Shown: positions 1 through 5,784, counted from the stretch's first letter. The stretch is DNA of 7,522 nucleotides from Trebonia sp. (GCA_030038035.1 JASHPP010000339.1:1-7522); one strand, 5' to 3'. Translations and numbers: made by a program. Notes: a model not told the origin generated them from the sequence alone.

Positions 1-111
1 CGTACGCTGGCCCGCGAACCGGGCAAGCCCTCTGGCCTGCCCGCAATAGCCCGGTCAGGGCCGCCGCGAGGGTTCCCTTGTCAAGTCCGGGCACCCCCCG
101 GCAAACCCCGG

Positions 112-137
112 AAAATGAGCGGCGGCGAAGCCGCCGC
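112..137 (-). terminator. Candidate intrinsic terminator for the minus-strand operon
   Basis: GCGGCGGC (119-126) and GCCGCCGC (130-137) form a perfect 8-bp stem around a 3-nt loop. Read on the minus strand the stem is followed after three bases by TTTT (115-112), the form of a short-tailed intrinsic terminator. It lies about 300 nt beyond the CDF stop codon, so either the operon has a long 3' UTR or the element ends another transcript from this region. Confidence 0.5.
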
Positions 138-175
138 ATGTCTTCCCTGGCCCGGCCGCCCGTTGCGCTAGCCGC

Positions 176-203
176 TTGACACCAAGCACTCCGTGACTAC
201 TTT
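176..203 (+). promoter_or_regulatory. Candidate sigma-70-type promoter without an obvious gene
   Basis: A perfect TTGACA (176-181) is followed after 16 bp by TACTTT (198-203), which meets the TAnnnT rule for -10 elements. Initiation would fall near 209-212, just before an ATG at 214 that opens a 20-codon ORF ending in TAG at 276. Longer transcription would run antisense into the CDF gene. The match is good, but nothing downstream on this strand looks like a gene, so function is uncertain. Confidence 0.4.
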
Positions 204-379
204 GGCGGGCAAAATGTCCGGAATGTCCATGCATAAAGTGTGCAAAGTAACATTTCTGGGACTCCTGTGGCGCTAGGGAAACGACCGCGATCGGCTGCGC
301 GCGGGGAGGAGTCGTAACTGCCGACCTGAAACTGGACAAGCCACTCATTTCGGGCGGCCACTCGGCTAGGACGGTGACT

Positions 380-442
380 TAGGATACGAAACGCAGCCCG
401 AATGGGACAAATCGCCCGCGAAAATGAGCCGGTCGTATCCTA
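380..442. repeat. 10-bp perfect inverted repeat at the CDF stop codon
   Basis: TAGGATACGA (380-389) and TCGTATCCTA (433-442) are exact reverse complements separated by 43 nt. The right arm includes the TAG stop codon of the CDF gene as read on the minus strand. In the mRNA this would make a stem-loop starting at the stop codon, with a smaller TCGC/GCGA hairpin inside the loop (412-421). There is no T tract after it, so it is not a classical terminator. Confidence 0.5.
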
Positions 443-1534
443 CGTCGATGTCGGGGGGCTGCCCGCCGCCGGCGGCTCACCGTCGGGGAATCCTGGCGCG
501 GACGGGCCGGGCGGGGCGGACGCCACGGGCGGACCGGACGGAGCGGGCGTGGCGCCGCCCGCGGCGCTGCCGCGGCGGGGTGAGCGGCCGGCGCGGCTGC
601 GCCGGACGACCTGGATCGACGGGTCGGTGACGTCCTCGCGGGCCGGCACGTAGATGTCCGGCTCCAGGTAGATGGTCTCGGCGATCGGCACCGCGGCCCG
701 CACCCGCTGCTCCGCGGCGTCGATCCTGGCCGCCAGGGCGCCGGCGGGCAGCGAAGCGGGTACCGCGACCTTGGCCGCGACCAGCAGCGAATCGGGGCCG
801 ACGTGCGAGGTTCGCAGGTGTATCACGCGGAAGCCTTCCGGTCCCTGCTCGAGCGCGGCCACGATCGACGAGGACACCTCGGCGTTCGCCGACTCCCCGA
901 TCAGCAGGCTCTTCGTCTCGTACCCGACGACGAACGCGGCGCACGCCAGCAGCACCCCGACCGCGACCGAGCCGGCGCCGTCCCACACCCCGGAGCCGGT
1001 CAGCACGGCCAGCAGCACGCCAAGGAAGGCGAACGTCAGACCGAGCAGCGCGGCCAGGTCCTCCATGAGCACGACGGGAAGCTCCGGCGCCTTGGTCCGG
1101 TGCACGAACGACCGCCAGCTGCGCCCCGAGCGTTCCCTGTTCGCCTCGCGAATCGCCGTCCGCAGCGAGAACGACTCGAACACGGCGCAGAGGGCGAGCA
1201 CCACGAACGCGACCGCCGGCGAGCGCACGGCCTCGGGGCTGAGGATCTTGTGCACCCCGTCGTAGATAGAGAAGACCGCGCCGACGGTGAACAGCAGGAC
1301 CGCCACCACGAACGCGTAGAAGTAGCGCTCCCGGCCGAACCCGAACGGGTGCAACTCCGTCCTGGCGCGTCGCGACCTGCCGCTGCCGATCAGCAGCAGC
1401 ACCTCGTTGCCCGTGTCAGCGACCGAGTGCACGGACTCCGCGAGCAGCGACGCGGACCCCGTGAGCAGGAACGCGATGAACTTCGCGATGGCGATACCCA
1501 AGTTGGCGGCGAGCGCGGCGATGACAGCCTTCAT
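440..1534 (-). CDS. Cation diffusion facilitator (CDF) family transporter
   Basis: This is a membrane transporter of 364 residues that probably exports a divalent metal (Zn, Mn or Fe) in exchange for protons; the metal cannot be told from sequence. Hydrophobic segments lie near residues 4-27, 71-92, 107-122, 161-179 and 187-205, followed by a cytoplasmic domain (about 210-300). The first metal half-site is H36-S-x-x-D40 in the second helix, with N43 nearby. A conserved family block (HPFGFGRERYF, 62-72) follows. The partner helix has E158-D159 where many CDF proteins have HxxxD, and an alanine (162) at the aspartate position, which suggests a ZnT9-like subgroup. Residues about 311-364 form a Pro/Ala/Gly/Ser tail outside the conserved fold. 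I chose the ATG at 1534 because the family N-terminus starts there, 7 nt after the SIS gene stop. An upstream extension to 1642 would overlap that gene by 100 nt. No good ribosome binding site is visible, so coupling to the SIS gene is likely. Confidence 0.9.
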   Translation of the reverse strand: MKAVIAALAANLGIAIAKFIAFLLTGSASLLAESVHSVADTGNEVLLLIGSGRSRRARTELHPFGFGRERYFYAFVVAVLLFTVGAVFSIYDGVHKILSPEAVRSPAVAFVVLALCAVFESFSLRTAIREANRERSGRSWRSFVHRTKAPELPVVLMEDLAALLGLTFAFLGVLLAVLTGSGVWDGAGSVAVGVLLACAAFVVGYETKSLLIGESANAEVSSSIVAALEQGPEGFRVIHLRTSHVGPDSLLVAAKVAVPASLPAGALAARIDAAEQRVRAAVPIAETIYLEPDIYVPAREDVTDPSIQVVRRSRAGRSPRRGSAAGGATPAPSGPPVASAPPGPSAPGFPDGEPPAAGSPPTST

Positions 1535-1541
1535 CGGCGAA

Positions 1542-2756
1542 CTACACCGGGGGTTCCGTGAGATCCCGCAGATCCTTAATCGCCGCGATCGCCAGCGGGT
1601 CGATCCCGCAGGCGATCCCCAGGTAAACCGACGCGTAGTCAAGGAGCTGAACGATCCCGGCCAGGCGCAGCAGCGGCTCGGTGCCCTCCATCGCGATCTC
1701 GGACACCTCGATGCCCCGCGCCGCGGCCAGTGCCGCCGCTCCCTGTCGCGCCCGCGTCACCGCGGAGTGCTCCCCGCCCTGGTCGGCAAGCAGCACGAGC
1801 CGCAGCAACGCCGGGTTTTCCTGCCCGTCGGCGAGCTCGCCGACGTCCGCGGGGGAAAGCTCGCCGAAGGACGCGTCGTCGAAGTTCTCCGCCGCGGGGA
1901 AATCCGGCTCGGGCGCGGGCGCGAACGGCCCGTCGAAGGCGGCCACCTGGTCGTGGCCCGCGTCAGGAAGCACACCGGGGAGCGACGGGTACTTCGCGTT
2001 CGCGGCCAGCTGGGAGGCGAACCGGCGCGCCGCGACCGTCGCAAGCGGCGACCCGCCCCAGATCAGCGGCAGCGTCCCGACCAGGTCCAGCGCGAGCGAT
2101 TTCCCTGGGTTCACGAACGACTCGCTGGACGGTCGGCACTGATGCGAGATGTCCTCCATCGCCGCCGCGGCTGACTCGTAGACGTCCGGCTCGACCCGGG
2201 CGACGCCGAGCCGCGACGCGATCACCAGCAGCGGGATGGCCAGCGCCCACGGCGTGCACCTGGCCGGGCCGCCGGAGGTCACCGGAACGAAGGCACCCCG
2301 CGCGGCCAGGGCCAGCTGCTGCAGCGGCGAACCGGGCGCGCCGACCGCGGCCAGCTCGCAGCCGCGCCGCACGGCGTCGGCGGCGAGTGCGAGCACCTCG
2401 GCCGTGTGCCCGGAGCGGGACACCGCGATCACCAGGTCGGCTGCGCCGACCCAGCCCGGCAGCTGGTACCCGGACACGCCGATGACCTGTACCGGTGAGC
2501 CAGGCCCGCTGATCGCGGCGAGCACGTCGCCGGCGAACACGGAACCGCCCGCCCCGGCCGTGACGATCGCCCGCGGCCGCCTGCCCTGCAGCAGCGCGGA
2601 AAGGTCGGCTTCTTCGCAGGCGCGCAGCGCGGTTCGGACCTGGGCCGCGGACGACGCGACCTGCCGCAGCATCCCGCCCGGGTCGCCCGACTCGACAAGC
2701 TCGGGGTCGTCAAGCCGGAACGCGGCAAGCGCGACGCCCGCGTGCGGGGTGTTCAC
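1542..2756 (-). CDS. SIS-domain protein of the bifunctional phosphoglucose/phosphomannose isomerase family, catalytic Glu apparently missing
   Basis: This 404-residue protein has two SIS sugar-phosphate-binding domains and matches the archaeal-type glucose/mannose-6-phosphate isomerase family (about 300-350 residues elsewhere). In mycobacteria a homologue (Rv3256c) lies between manB and manA. Phosphate-binding residues are visible: GAGGS at 68-72 and S113-R-S115-G-H-T118, with R166 a plausible active-site arginine. H268 lies in a GHDQV block. The segment before it reads L-A-A-N-A-K (250-255), where active family members, as I recall them, have N-E-N-A-K; the catalytic base would be alanine 252. 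The C-terminal end has K394 and R397 where a catalytic lysine is expected. A long Asp/Glu/Pro-rich insert runs from about 280 to 325. The GTG start overlaps the TGA of the Trm112-like gene by 4 nt (GTGA), so the two are translationally coupled. It may isomerise mannose-6-phosphate to feed ManB, or be a sugar-phosphate sensor; I am sure of the family, not of activity. Confidence 0.88.
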   Translation of the reverse strand: MNTPHAGVALAAFRLDDPELVESGDPGGMLRQVASSAAQVRTALRACEEADLSALLQGRRPRAIVTAGAGGSVFAGDVLAAISGPGSPVQVIGVSGYQLPGWVGAADLVIAVSRSGHTAEVLALAADAVRRGCELAAVGAPGSPLQQLALAARGAFVPVTSGGPARCTPWALAIPLLVIASRLGVARVEPDVYESAAAAMEDISHQCRPSSESFVNPGKSLALDLVGTLPLIWGGSPLATVAARRFASQLAANAKYPSLPGVLPDAGHDQVAAFDGPFAPAPEPDFPAAENFDDASFGELSPADVGELADGQENPALLRLVLLADQGGEHSAVTRARQGAAALAAARGIEVSEIAMEGTEPLLRLAGIVQLLDYASVYLGIACGIDPLAIAAIKDLRDLTEPPV

Positions 2757-2944
2757 CCCGCGCCGCCCGGCTGGCTCTCCGCCTGCCGCGCCTCGTCGAT
2801 CAGCAGCACCGGGATATTGTCACGGACCGGATAGGCCAGCCCGCATCCGGTGCACACCAGCTCGCTCGCCGCGTCGTCGACCAGCAGCCCGGCACGGCAC
2901 TTCGGGCAGACGATGATTTCCAGCAGCCAGTCATCAAGTTCCAT
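2753..2944 (-). CDS. Trm112-like small zinc-binding protein (UPF0434 type)
   Basis: This 63-residue protein fits the Trm112/YcaR family in length and layout. Two cysteine pairs, C13-P-K-C16 and C31-T-G-C34, would hold one zinc ion, and the block [11 protein letters not shown] (38-48) is the family signature. In eukaryotes and archaea Trm112 activates methyltransferases. The role of the bacterial short forms is not established, so I infer only a zinc-stabilised partner or accessory protein. The ATG is preceded by AGGAG with a 9-nt gap (2954-2958 on the plus strand as CTCCT), a good ribosome binding site. It opens a compact three-gene block with the SIS protein (4-nt overlap) and the CDF transporter, and lies 162 nt downstream of manB, the usual actinobacterial arrangement. 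Confidence 0.88.
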   Translation of the reverse strand: MELDDWLLEIIVCPKCRAGLLVDDAASELVCTGCGLAYPVRDNIPVLLIDEARQAESQPGGAG

Positions 2945-3106
2945 GGGTACACACTCCTACGTGCCGTGCGGAGCCCGGCAGCCGGGGCCTGGTGGAATTG
3001 GATTGGGGCCGCAGGGACCCGAGAGTCAAGTGCGCCGTCAAGACCAGGGGGGTCCGGGGGGATGGTCCCCCAGGGAGGAAACAGCCGGGGAGTCGCCCCC
3101 CCGAGA
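2945..3106 (-). other. Intergenic spacer between manB and the Trm112-like gene, with G-run hairpins
   Basis: No ORF is supported in these 162 nt. The half next to manB is unusual: G6, G6 and C5 runs at 3047-3071 and G4/C7 runs at 3087-3102, which can form hairpins. The half next to the Trm112-like gene carries two TTGAC motifs in direct repeat on the minus strand (about 3024-3042), resembling -35 elements, but I find no good -10 at the right distance. The last 15 nt contain the AGGAG ribosome binding site. The spacer could attenuate read-through from manB and hold a weak internal promoter; this is inference. Confidence 0.5.
3044..3103. repeat. G-run/C-run hairpin cluster just after the manB stop; terminator-like or dispersed intergenic repeat
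   Basis: On the plus strand, GGGGG (3057-3061) pairs with CCCCC (3067-3071) across a 5-nt loop, and a further G6 run lies at 3047-3052. CGGGG (3086-3090) pairs with CCCCG (3099-3103). On the manB mRNA this puts two GC-only hairpins within 60 nt of the stop codon, without a U tract. The pattern of two G6 runs separated by TCC and followed by a C run resembles intergenic repeats that I recall as common in Streptomyces-like genomes. It may work as a partial terminator, an RNA 3'-end stabiliser or a G-quadruplex on the plus strand. Confidence 0.45.
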
Positions 3107-4459
3107 CTAATCATGTCCTCTGACCAGGCCGAGCACTTCGTCGCGAAGGCCGGCCATGCCCGCCTCGCTGCTCGCCTCGACGTTGAGCCGCAGCAGCGGC
3201 TCGGTGTTGGAGGGCCGGAGGTTGAACCACCAGTCGCTGCCCGCGACCGTCAGTCCGTCTAGCTCGTCGAACCGCACCCCGGCTCGTGCTGAGTAAACGT
3301 CGCGGACCTTGGCGGTCGCGGCGGCCTGATCATGCACCTCGCTGTTGATCTCGCCGCTCGCGCAGTACCGCGAGAACTCGCTGAGCAGGGCCGACAGCGG
3401 GCGCTCGTCGTGGCCGAGCGCGGCAAGCACGTGCAGTGCCGCGAGCATGCCGGAGTCGGCGAACCAGAAGTCCCTGAAATAGAAGTGGCCCGAGTGCTCA
3501 CCGCCGAACACCGCGTTCGTCTCCGCCATCGTCGCCTTGATGAACGAGTGGCCGACGCGGGTCCGCACGGGCGTGCCGCCGTGCTCCACGATGAGTTCGG
3601 GCACCGCGCGGGAGGTGATGAGGTTGTGGATGACCGTCGCTCCCGGCTCGCGGGCGAGCTCGCGGGCGGCGATCAGCGCGGTCAGCACCGACGGGCTGAC
3701 GATCTGGCCGCGCTCGTCCACCACGAAGCACCGGTCGGCGTCGCCGTCGAAGGCCAGGCCGATGTCCGCCTGGTTCTCGGTGACGGCATTCTGCAGGTCC
3801 CACAGGTTCTTGGGGTCGATCGGGTTGGCCTCGTGGTTGGGGAACGTGCCGTCGAGCTCGAAGAAGAGAGGGACCAGCGTGATCGGCAGCCCCTCGAAGA
3901 CCTGCGGCACCGTGTGGCCCGCCATCCCGTTGCCCGCGTCAACGACGACCTTCAGCGGGCGGATCCCGGAAAGGTCGACCAGCTTCTTCAGGTACTCGGC
4001 GTAACCGGGCAGCAGGTCCGTGCTGCTGATCGTGCCGGGGTCGCCGTCATAGGCAGGGACGCCGCTGGCGACCGTCTCCTTCAGCTGCACCAGGCCCGTC
4101 TCGATGCCGACAGGCTTCGCGCCAGCCCGGCAGAGCTTGATTCCGTTGTACCTGGCGGGATTGTGACTCGCGGTGATCATCGCCCCCGGTGTCTCCAGCG
4201 ACCCGCTGGCGTAGTACACCATGTCAGTGGAGCCGAGGCCGCCGTGGATCACGTCCGCACCCTGCGCCGCGGCGCCCCGGCCGAGCGCCTCGGCGAGCGG
4301 CTGCGAGGTGGTCCGCATGTCGTGCAGCGTGACGAGTGTCTTGGCGCCGGTGAGCCTTACGAACGCCCCGCCGACCGCCTCGGCCACGCTCTCGTCCAGC
4401 TCGTCAGGTACTACCCCCCTGATGTCGTACGCCTTGAAGATCTTGTCAAGATCGCTCAC
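3107..4459 (-). CDS. manB: Phosphomannomutase / phosphoglucomutase (ManB, PmmA)
   Basis: The enzyme interconverts mannose-6-phosphate and mannose-1-phosphate (and often the glucose equivalents) in the cytoplasm, the step before GDP-mannose for mannosylated lipids and glycoproteins. At 450 residues it is full length for the alpha-D-phosphohexomutase superfamily. All four signature sites are intact: phosphoserine loop T96-A-S98-H-N-P101, metal loop D238-G-D-A-D242-R243, sugar-binding loop G320-E-H-S-G324, and phosphate-binding loop R415-P-S-N-T-E-P-L-L-R424. The N-terminal block LDKIFKAYDIRG is typical of actinobacterial ManB. I chose the GTG at 4459 because AGGAAG lies 9 nt upstream and the protein then starts at the family N-terminus. 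A GTG at 4519 would add 20 residues not typical of the family. Upstream is DUF3499 (129-nt gap); the downstream SIS gene is commonly linked to it. Confidence 0.96.
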   Translation of the reverse strand: MSDLDKIFKAYDIRGVVPDELDESVAEAVGGAFVRLTGAKTLVTLHDMRTTSQPLAEALGRGAAAQGADVIHGGLGSTDMVYYASGSLETPGAMITASHNPARYNGIKLCRAGAKPVGIETGLVQLKETVASGVPAYDGDPGTISSTDLLPGYAEYLKKLVDLSGIRPLKVVVDAGNGMAGHTVPQVFEGLPITLVPLFFELDGTFPNHEANPIDPKNLWDLQNAVTENQADIGLAFDGDADRCFVVDERGQIVSPSVLTALIAARELAREPGATVIHNLITSRAVPELIVEHGGTPVRTRVGHSFIKATMAETNAVFGGEHSGHFYFRDFWFADSGMLAALHVLAALGHDERPLSALLSEFSRYCASGEINSEVHDQAAATAKVRDVYSARAGVRFDELDGLTVAGSDWWFNLRPSNTEPLLRLNVEASSEAGMAGLRDEVLGLVRGHD

Positions 4460-4588
4460 GTCGGCTCGCTTCCTGATCCCGTCGGCTAGGAACTTTCCCA
4501 GGATCAACCTATCGGTCACGCCGCATGGGCATGGCCGCGGCGGCCGGCCGGGATGACGCGGTGCCCGGTTTCGCCGCTGACGCGCGGG
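4460..4588 (-). other. Spacer between DUF3499 and manB
   Basis: The spacer is 129 nt with no supported gene. It holds the manB ribosome binding site (AGGAAG, 9 nt from the GTG at 4459) and a GC-only inverted repeat at 4533-4545 (GGCCGC, one base, GCGGCC), which could form a small hairpin after the DUF3499 stop. A TAGGTT hexamer on the minus strand at about 4506-4511 has the TAnnnT form of an actinobacterial -10 element, but no convincing -35 accompanies it. Read-through from DUF3499 into manB is at least as likely as a separate promoter. Confidence 0.35.
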
Positions 4589-5032
4589 CTAGGCCTCGGG
4601 GGCGCTCGGAGCGGAGCGCAGCACGCGCAGGTGCCCGCGGCGGCCTACCTCGACGCCCTGGCCTACCGGCTCGGCGAGGGCGGGGCGCGGGGAACCGGCA
4701 GGCGACGGCGAGTGCGGCGCGGCGGTGGGCAGCTCGGCGCGGGCGGGCTCGGGACGGCCGGCCGACCCGAGGCGGTCCGCCTCGCGGACGACGTTCGCCA
4801 GCGCCTCGAGGTCGTTGGCCCGCTCCCGGGCTGGGTCCGCCGGCAGATGGACGACATCCCAGCCGCGCGGCACGACCAGCCTGTCGGCGTGCTTCTCGCA
4901 CAGGTCGTAACAGTGCGGCTCTACATAGGCCGCCAGCGGACCGAGCACGGCCGTGGAGTCGCGGTACACGTATGTGAGCGTGTAGACCGGAGGCTGTTTG
5001 CACGCGGTGCGTGAGCAGCAACGGGAATTCAC
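4589..5032 (-). CDS. DUF3499 family protein (actinobacterial, probable zinc-ribbon)
   Basis: This 147-residue protein belongs to a family found next to manB in Actinobacteria (Rv3259 type); its function is unknown. The conserved part is the first 65 residues: C5-C6-x4-C11, the block LTYVYRDSTAVLGPLAAY (19-36), then C41, C45-x2-H48 and PRGWDVVHL. The C6/C11/C45/H48 set could bind one zinc ion, which is inference. From about residue 90 the sequence becomes a variable Ala/Pro/Arg-rich tail, common in this family. The GTG start at 5032 has GAGGTG about 7 nt upstream and overlaps the TGA of a small upstream ORF by 4 nt (GTGA). Family assignment is firm and role is open. Confidence 0.92.
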   Translation of the reverse strand: MNSRCCSRTACKQPPVYTLTYVYRDSTAVLGPLAAYVEPHCYDLCEKHADRLVVPRGWDVVHLPADPARERANDLEALANVVREADRLGSAGRPEPARAELPTAAPHSPSPAGSPRPALAEPVGQGVEVGRRGHLRVLRSAPSAPEA

Positions 5033-5181
5033 CAGCCCACCTCGCTCACCAGATCGTTATTGGCCACGATAGCAGCGCGATCTTCGCGAGCACGCGCAAA
5101 AGCCATGGCCGGGTGAGCGTCGTCGGCGTGCCCCGCCAGGGCCGCCCCCCAGGCCGCGGGTGCGGATTTTTCGTCGCTCAC
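5029..5181 (-). CDS. Possible small protein of 50 residues, coupled to DUF3499
   Basis: A GTG-initiated ORF of 50 codons (N-terminus MSDEKSAPAAW, C-terminus VSEVGW) ends in a TGA that shares 4 nt (GTGA) with the DUF3499 start, the same coupling pattern used between the Trm112-like and SIS genes. An in-frame TAG stands 5 codons before the GTG, so no longer version exists. I recognise no family. It is alanine-rich and hydrophilic, with no cysteines, no signal and no membrane segment. Against it: no clear ribosome binding site, and about a quarter of its codons end in A or T, more than in its neighbours. It may be a leader ORF that sets translation of DUF3499, or chance. Confidence 0.35.
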   Translation of the reverse strand: MSDEKSAPAAWGAALAGHADDAHPAMAFARAREDRAAIVANNDLVSEVGW

Positions 5182-5302
5182 ATCGGCTGACGGTACCTAT
5201 CCGGAGCCGGTTACGCCATCACCCGGCCCCGTTCACGATCGTGTCGTTTTGTCTGGCCCGACGGTACCCGCCGGCTGCCCATCGGCGATACGCTCAGTAA
5301 CT
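5182..5302. promoter_or_regulatory. Divergent intergenic region between the DUF3499 side and the zincin-like gene
   Basis: The genes on each side read away from this 121-nt stretch, so it should hold promoters for both directions. Seen in it: a perfect 10-bp palindrome CACGATCGTG at 5234-5243, and two direct copies of GACGGTACC at 5189-5197 and 5260-5268, one on each side of the palindrome. The hexamer TACGCT at 5289-5294 fits the TAnnnT form of a -10 element and ends 8 nt before the GTG at 5303, which would give a leaderless transcript. No good -35 is seen for either direction. Operator function is inference. Confidence 0.45.
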
Positions 5303-5779
5303 GTGTACGGCGGTGAGGACGGCTCGGTTCGCGGACGGAGTATCCGGCGGCGAGACCGCAGGGGGCGGGGCCTGCGCGGGCGCCTTGTGCCGCCGGACGT
5401 GCCGCTGTACCGCACCCGGTCACAGCAGTTCGACGACATGGTGCTGGACGCGGTCGCCCGGCTCGAGCCGCGCTGGGAGACCGAGCTCGCGGGCGTCGAG
5501 TTCGCCGTCCAGGAAGTCCCCGAGCCGGACGAACTGGCCGACGACAGCGGCCCGCTGCCGCTGGCGCGGATGGTGCCCGGTTCGGCTGACCCGCAAGACC
5601 CTGCCCGCCCGGCCACGGCTGCCCGCATCGTGGTGTACCGCCGCCCGCTGCTCGCCAGGGCCGAGGACGACGACGAGCTCAGCGACCTCATCTTCGACGT
5701 CGTGGTCGAGGAGTTTGCCCAGGTTCTCGGGCTGGACCCGGAGTCGATCGACCCGGGCTACCGCGAGGGCTTCGACTGA
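5303..5779 (+). CDS. Metallopeptidase-family (zincin-like fold) protein with a degenerate HExxH
   Basis: This 158-residue protein belongs to the actinobacterial branch of the zincin-like metallopeptidase family that sits beside DUF3499 (Rv3258c type). The basic segment RRRDRRGRGLRG (15-26) and VEFAVQEVPEPDEL (65-78) are its hallmarks, followed by an IVVYRRPLLARA block and the helix that normally carries HEIGHHFGL. Here that helix reads E136-E137-F-A-Q140-V-L-G-L: the glutamate is kept but both zinc histidines are replaced, so peptidase activity is doubtful. I chose the GTG at 5303, which sits about 8 nt after a -10-like hexamer (probably leaderless). A TTG at 5249 would add 18 residues with no ribosome binding site. 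It is the only convincing plus-strand gene in the window and ends 18 nt from the convergent DUF5719 gene. Confidence 0.82.
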   Translation: MYGGEDGSVRGRSIRRRDRRGRGLRGRLVPPDVPLYRTRSQQFDDMVLDAVARLEPRWETELAGVEFAVQEVPEPDELADDSGPLPLARMVPGSADPQDPARPATAARIVVYRRPLLARAEDDDELSDLIFDVVVEEFAQVLGLDPESIDPGYREGFD

Positions 5780-5784
5780 GCCGC

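Larger units (their letters stand above)
1..439. other. Gene-free region downstream of the CDF gene
   Basis: I find no convincing gene in these 439 nt on either strand. A minus-strand ORF at 55-348 has no recognisable domains and contains the hairpin at 119-137. The stretch at about 205-260 is clearly more AT-rich than the rest of the window and holds two copies of AATGTCC (213-219 and 222-228) and a short AAAGTGTGCAAAGT tract. Its promoter-like, terminator-like and inverted-repeat elements are listed separately. In relatives the gene for adenosylhomocysteinase often follows; if present here it lies outside the window. Confidence 0.6.

Noticed and set aside
79..84. TTGACA on the minus strand as a promoter for a gene beyond the left edge
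   Set aside because: No -10-like hexamer lies 16-19 nt downstream, and the gene it would serve is outside the window.
55..348. Minus-strand ORF of 97 codons in the left gene-free region
   Set aside because: No recognisable domain or convincing ribosome binding site, mixed composition, and it spans the 119-137 hairpin and the AT-rich patch. Looks like chance.
251..382. Plus-strand open frame reading TADLKLDKPLISGGHSARTVT after a GGGGAGGAG sequence
   Set aside because: It has a tempting ribosome binding site, but the codon at the expected start is GTA and no ATG, GTG or TTG opens the frame after the TAA at 248.
803..1561. Long plus-strand ORF of 252 codons opposite the CDF gene
   Set aside because: It is a mirror frame of the CDF gene, rich in Arg, His, Gln and Glu, as expected from reading high-GC coding DNA backwards. 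The minus strand encodes a clear family.
3332..4489. Plus-strand ORF of 385 codons opposite manB
   Set aside because: The composition is typical of an antisense shadow, while all four phosphohexomutase signatures lie on the minus strand.
4460..4519. N-terminal extension of manB from the GTG at 4519
   Set aside because: It adds 20 residues not typical of the family, and the GTG at 4459 has a better ribosome binding site (AGGAAG, 9-nt gap).
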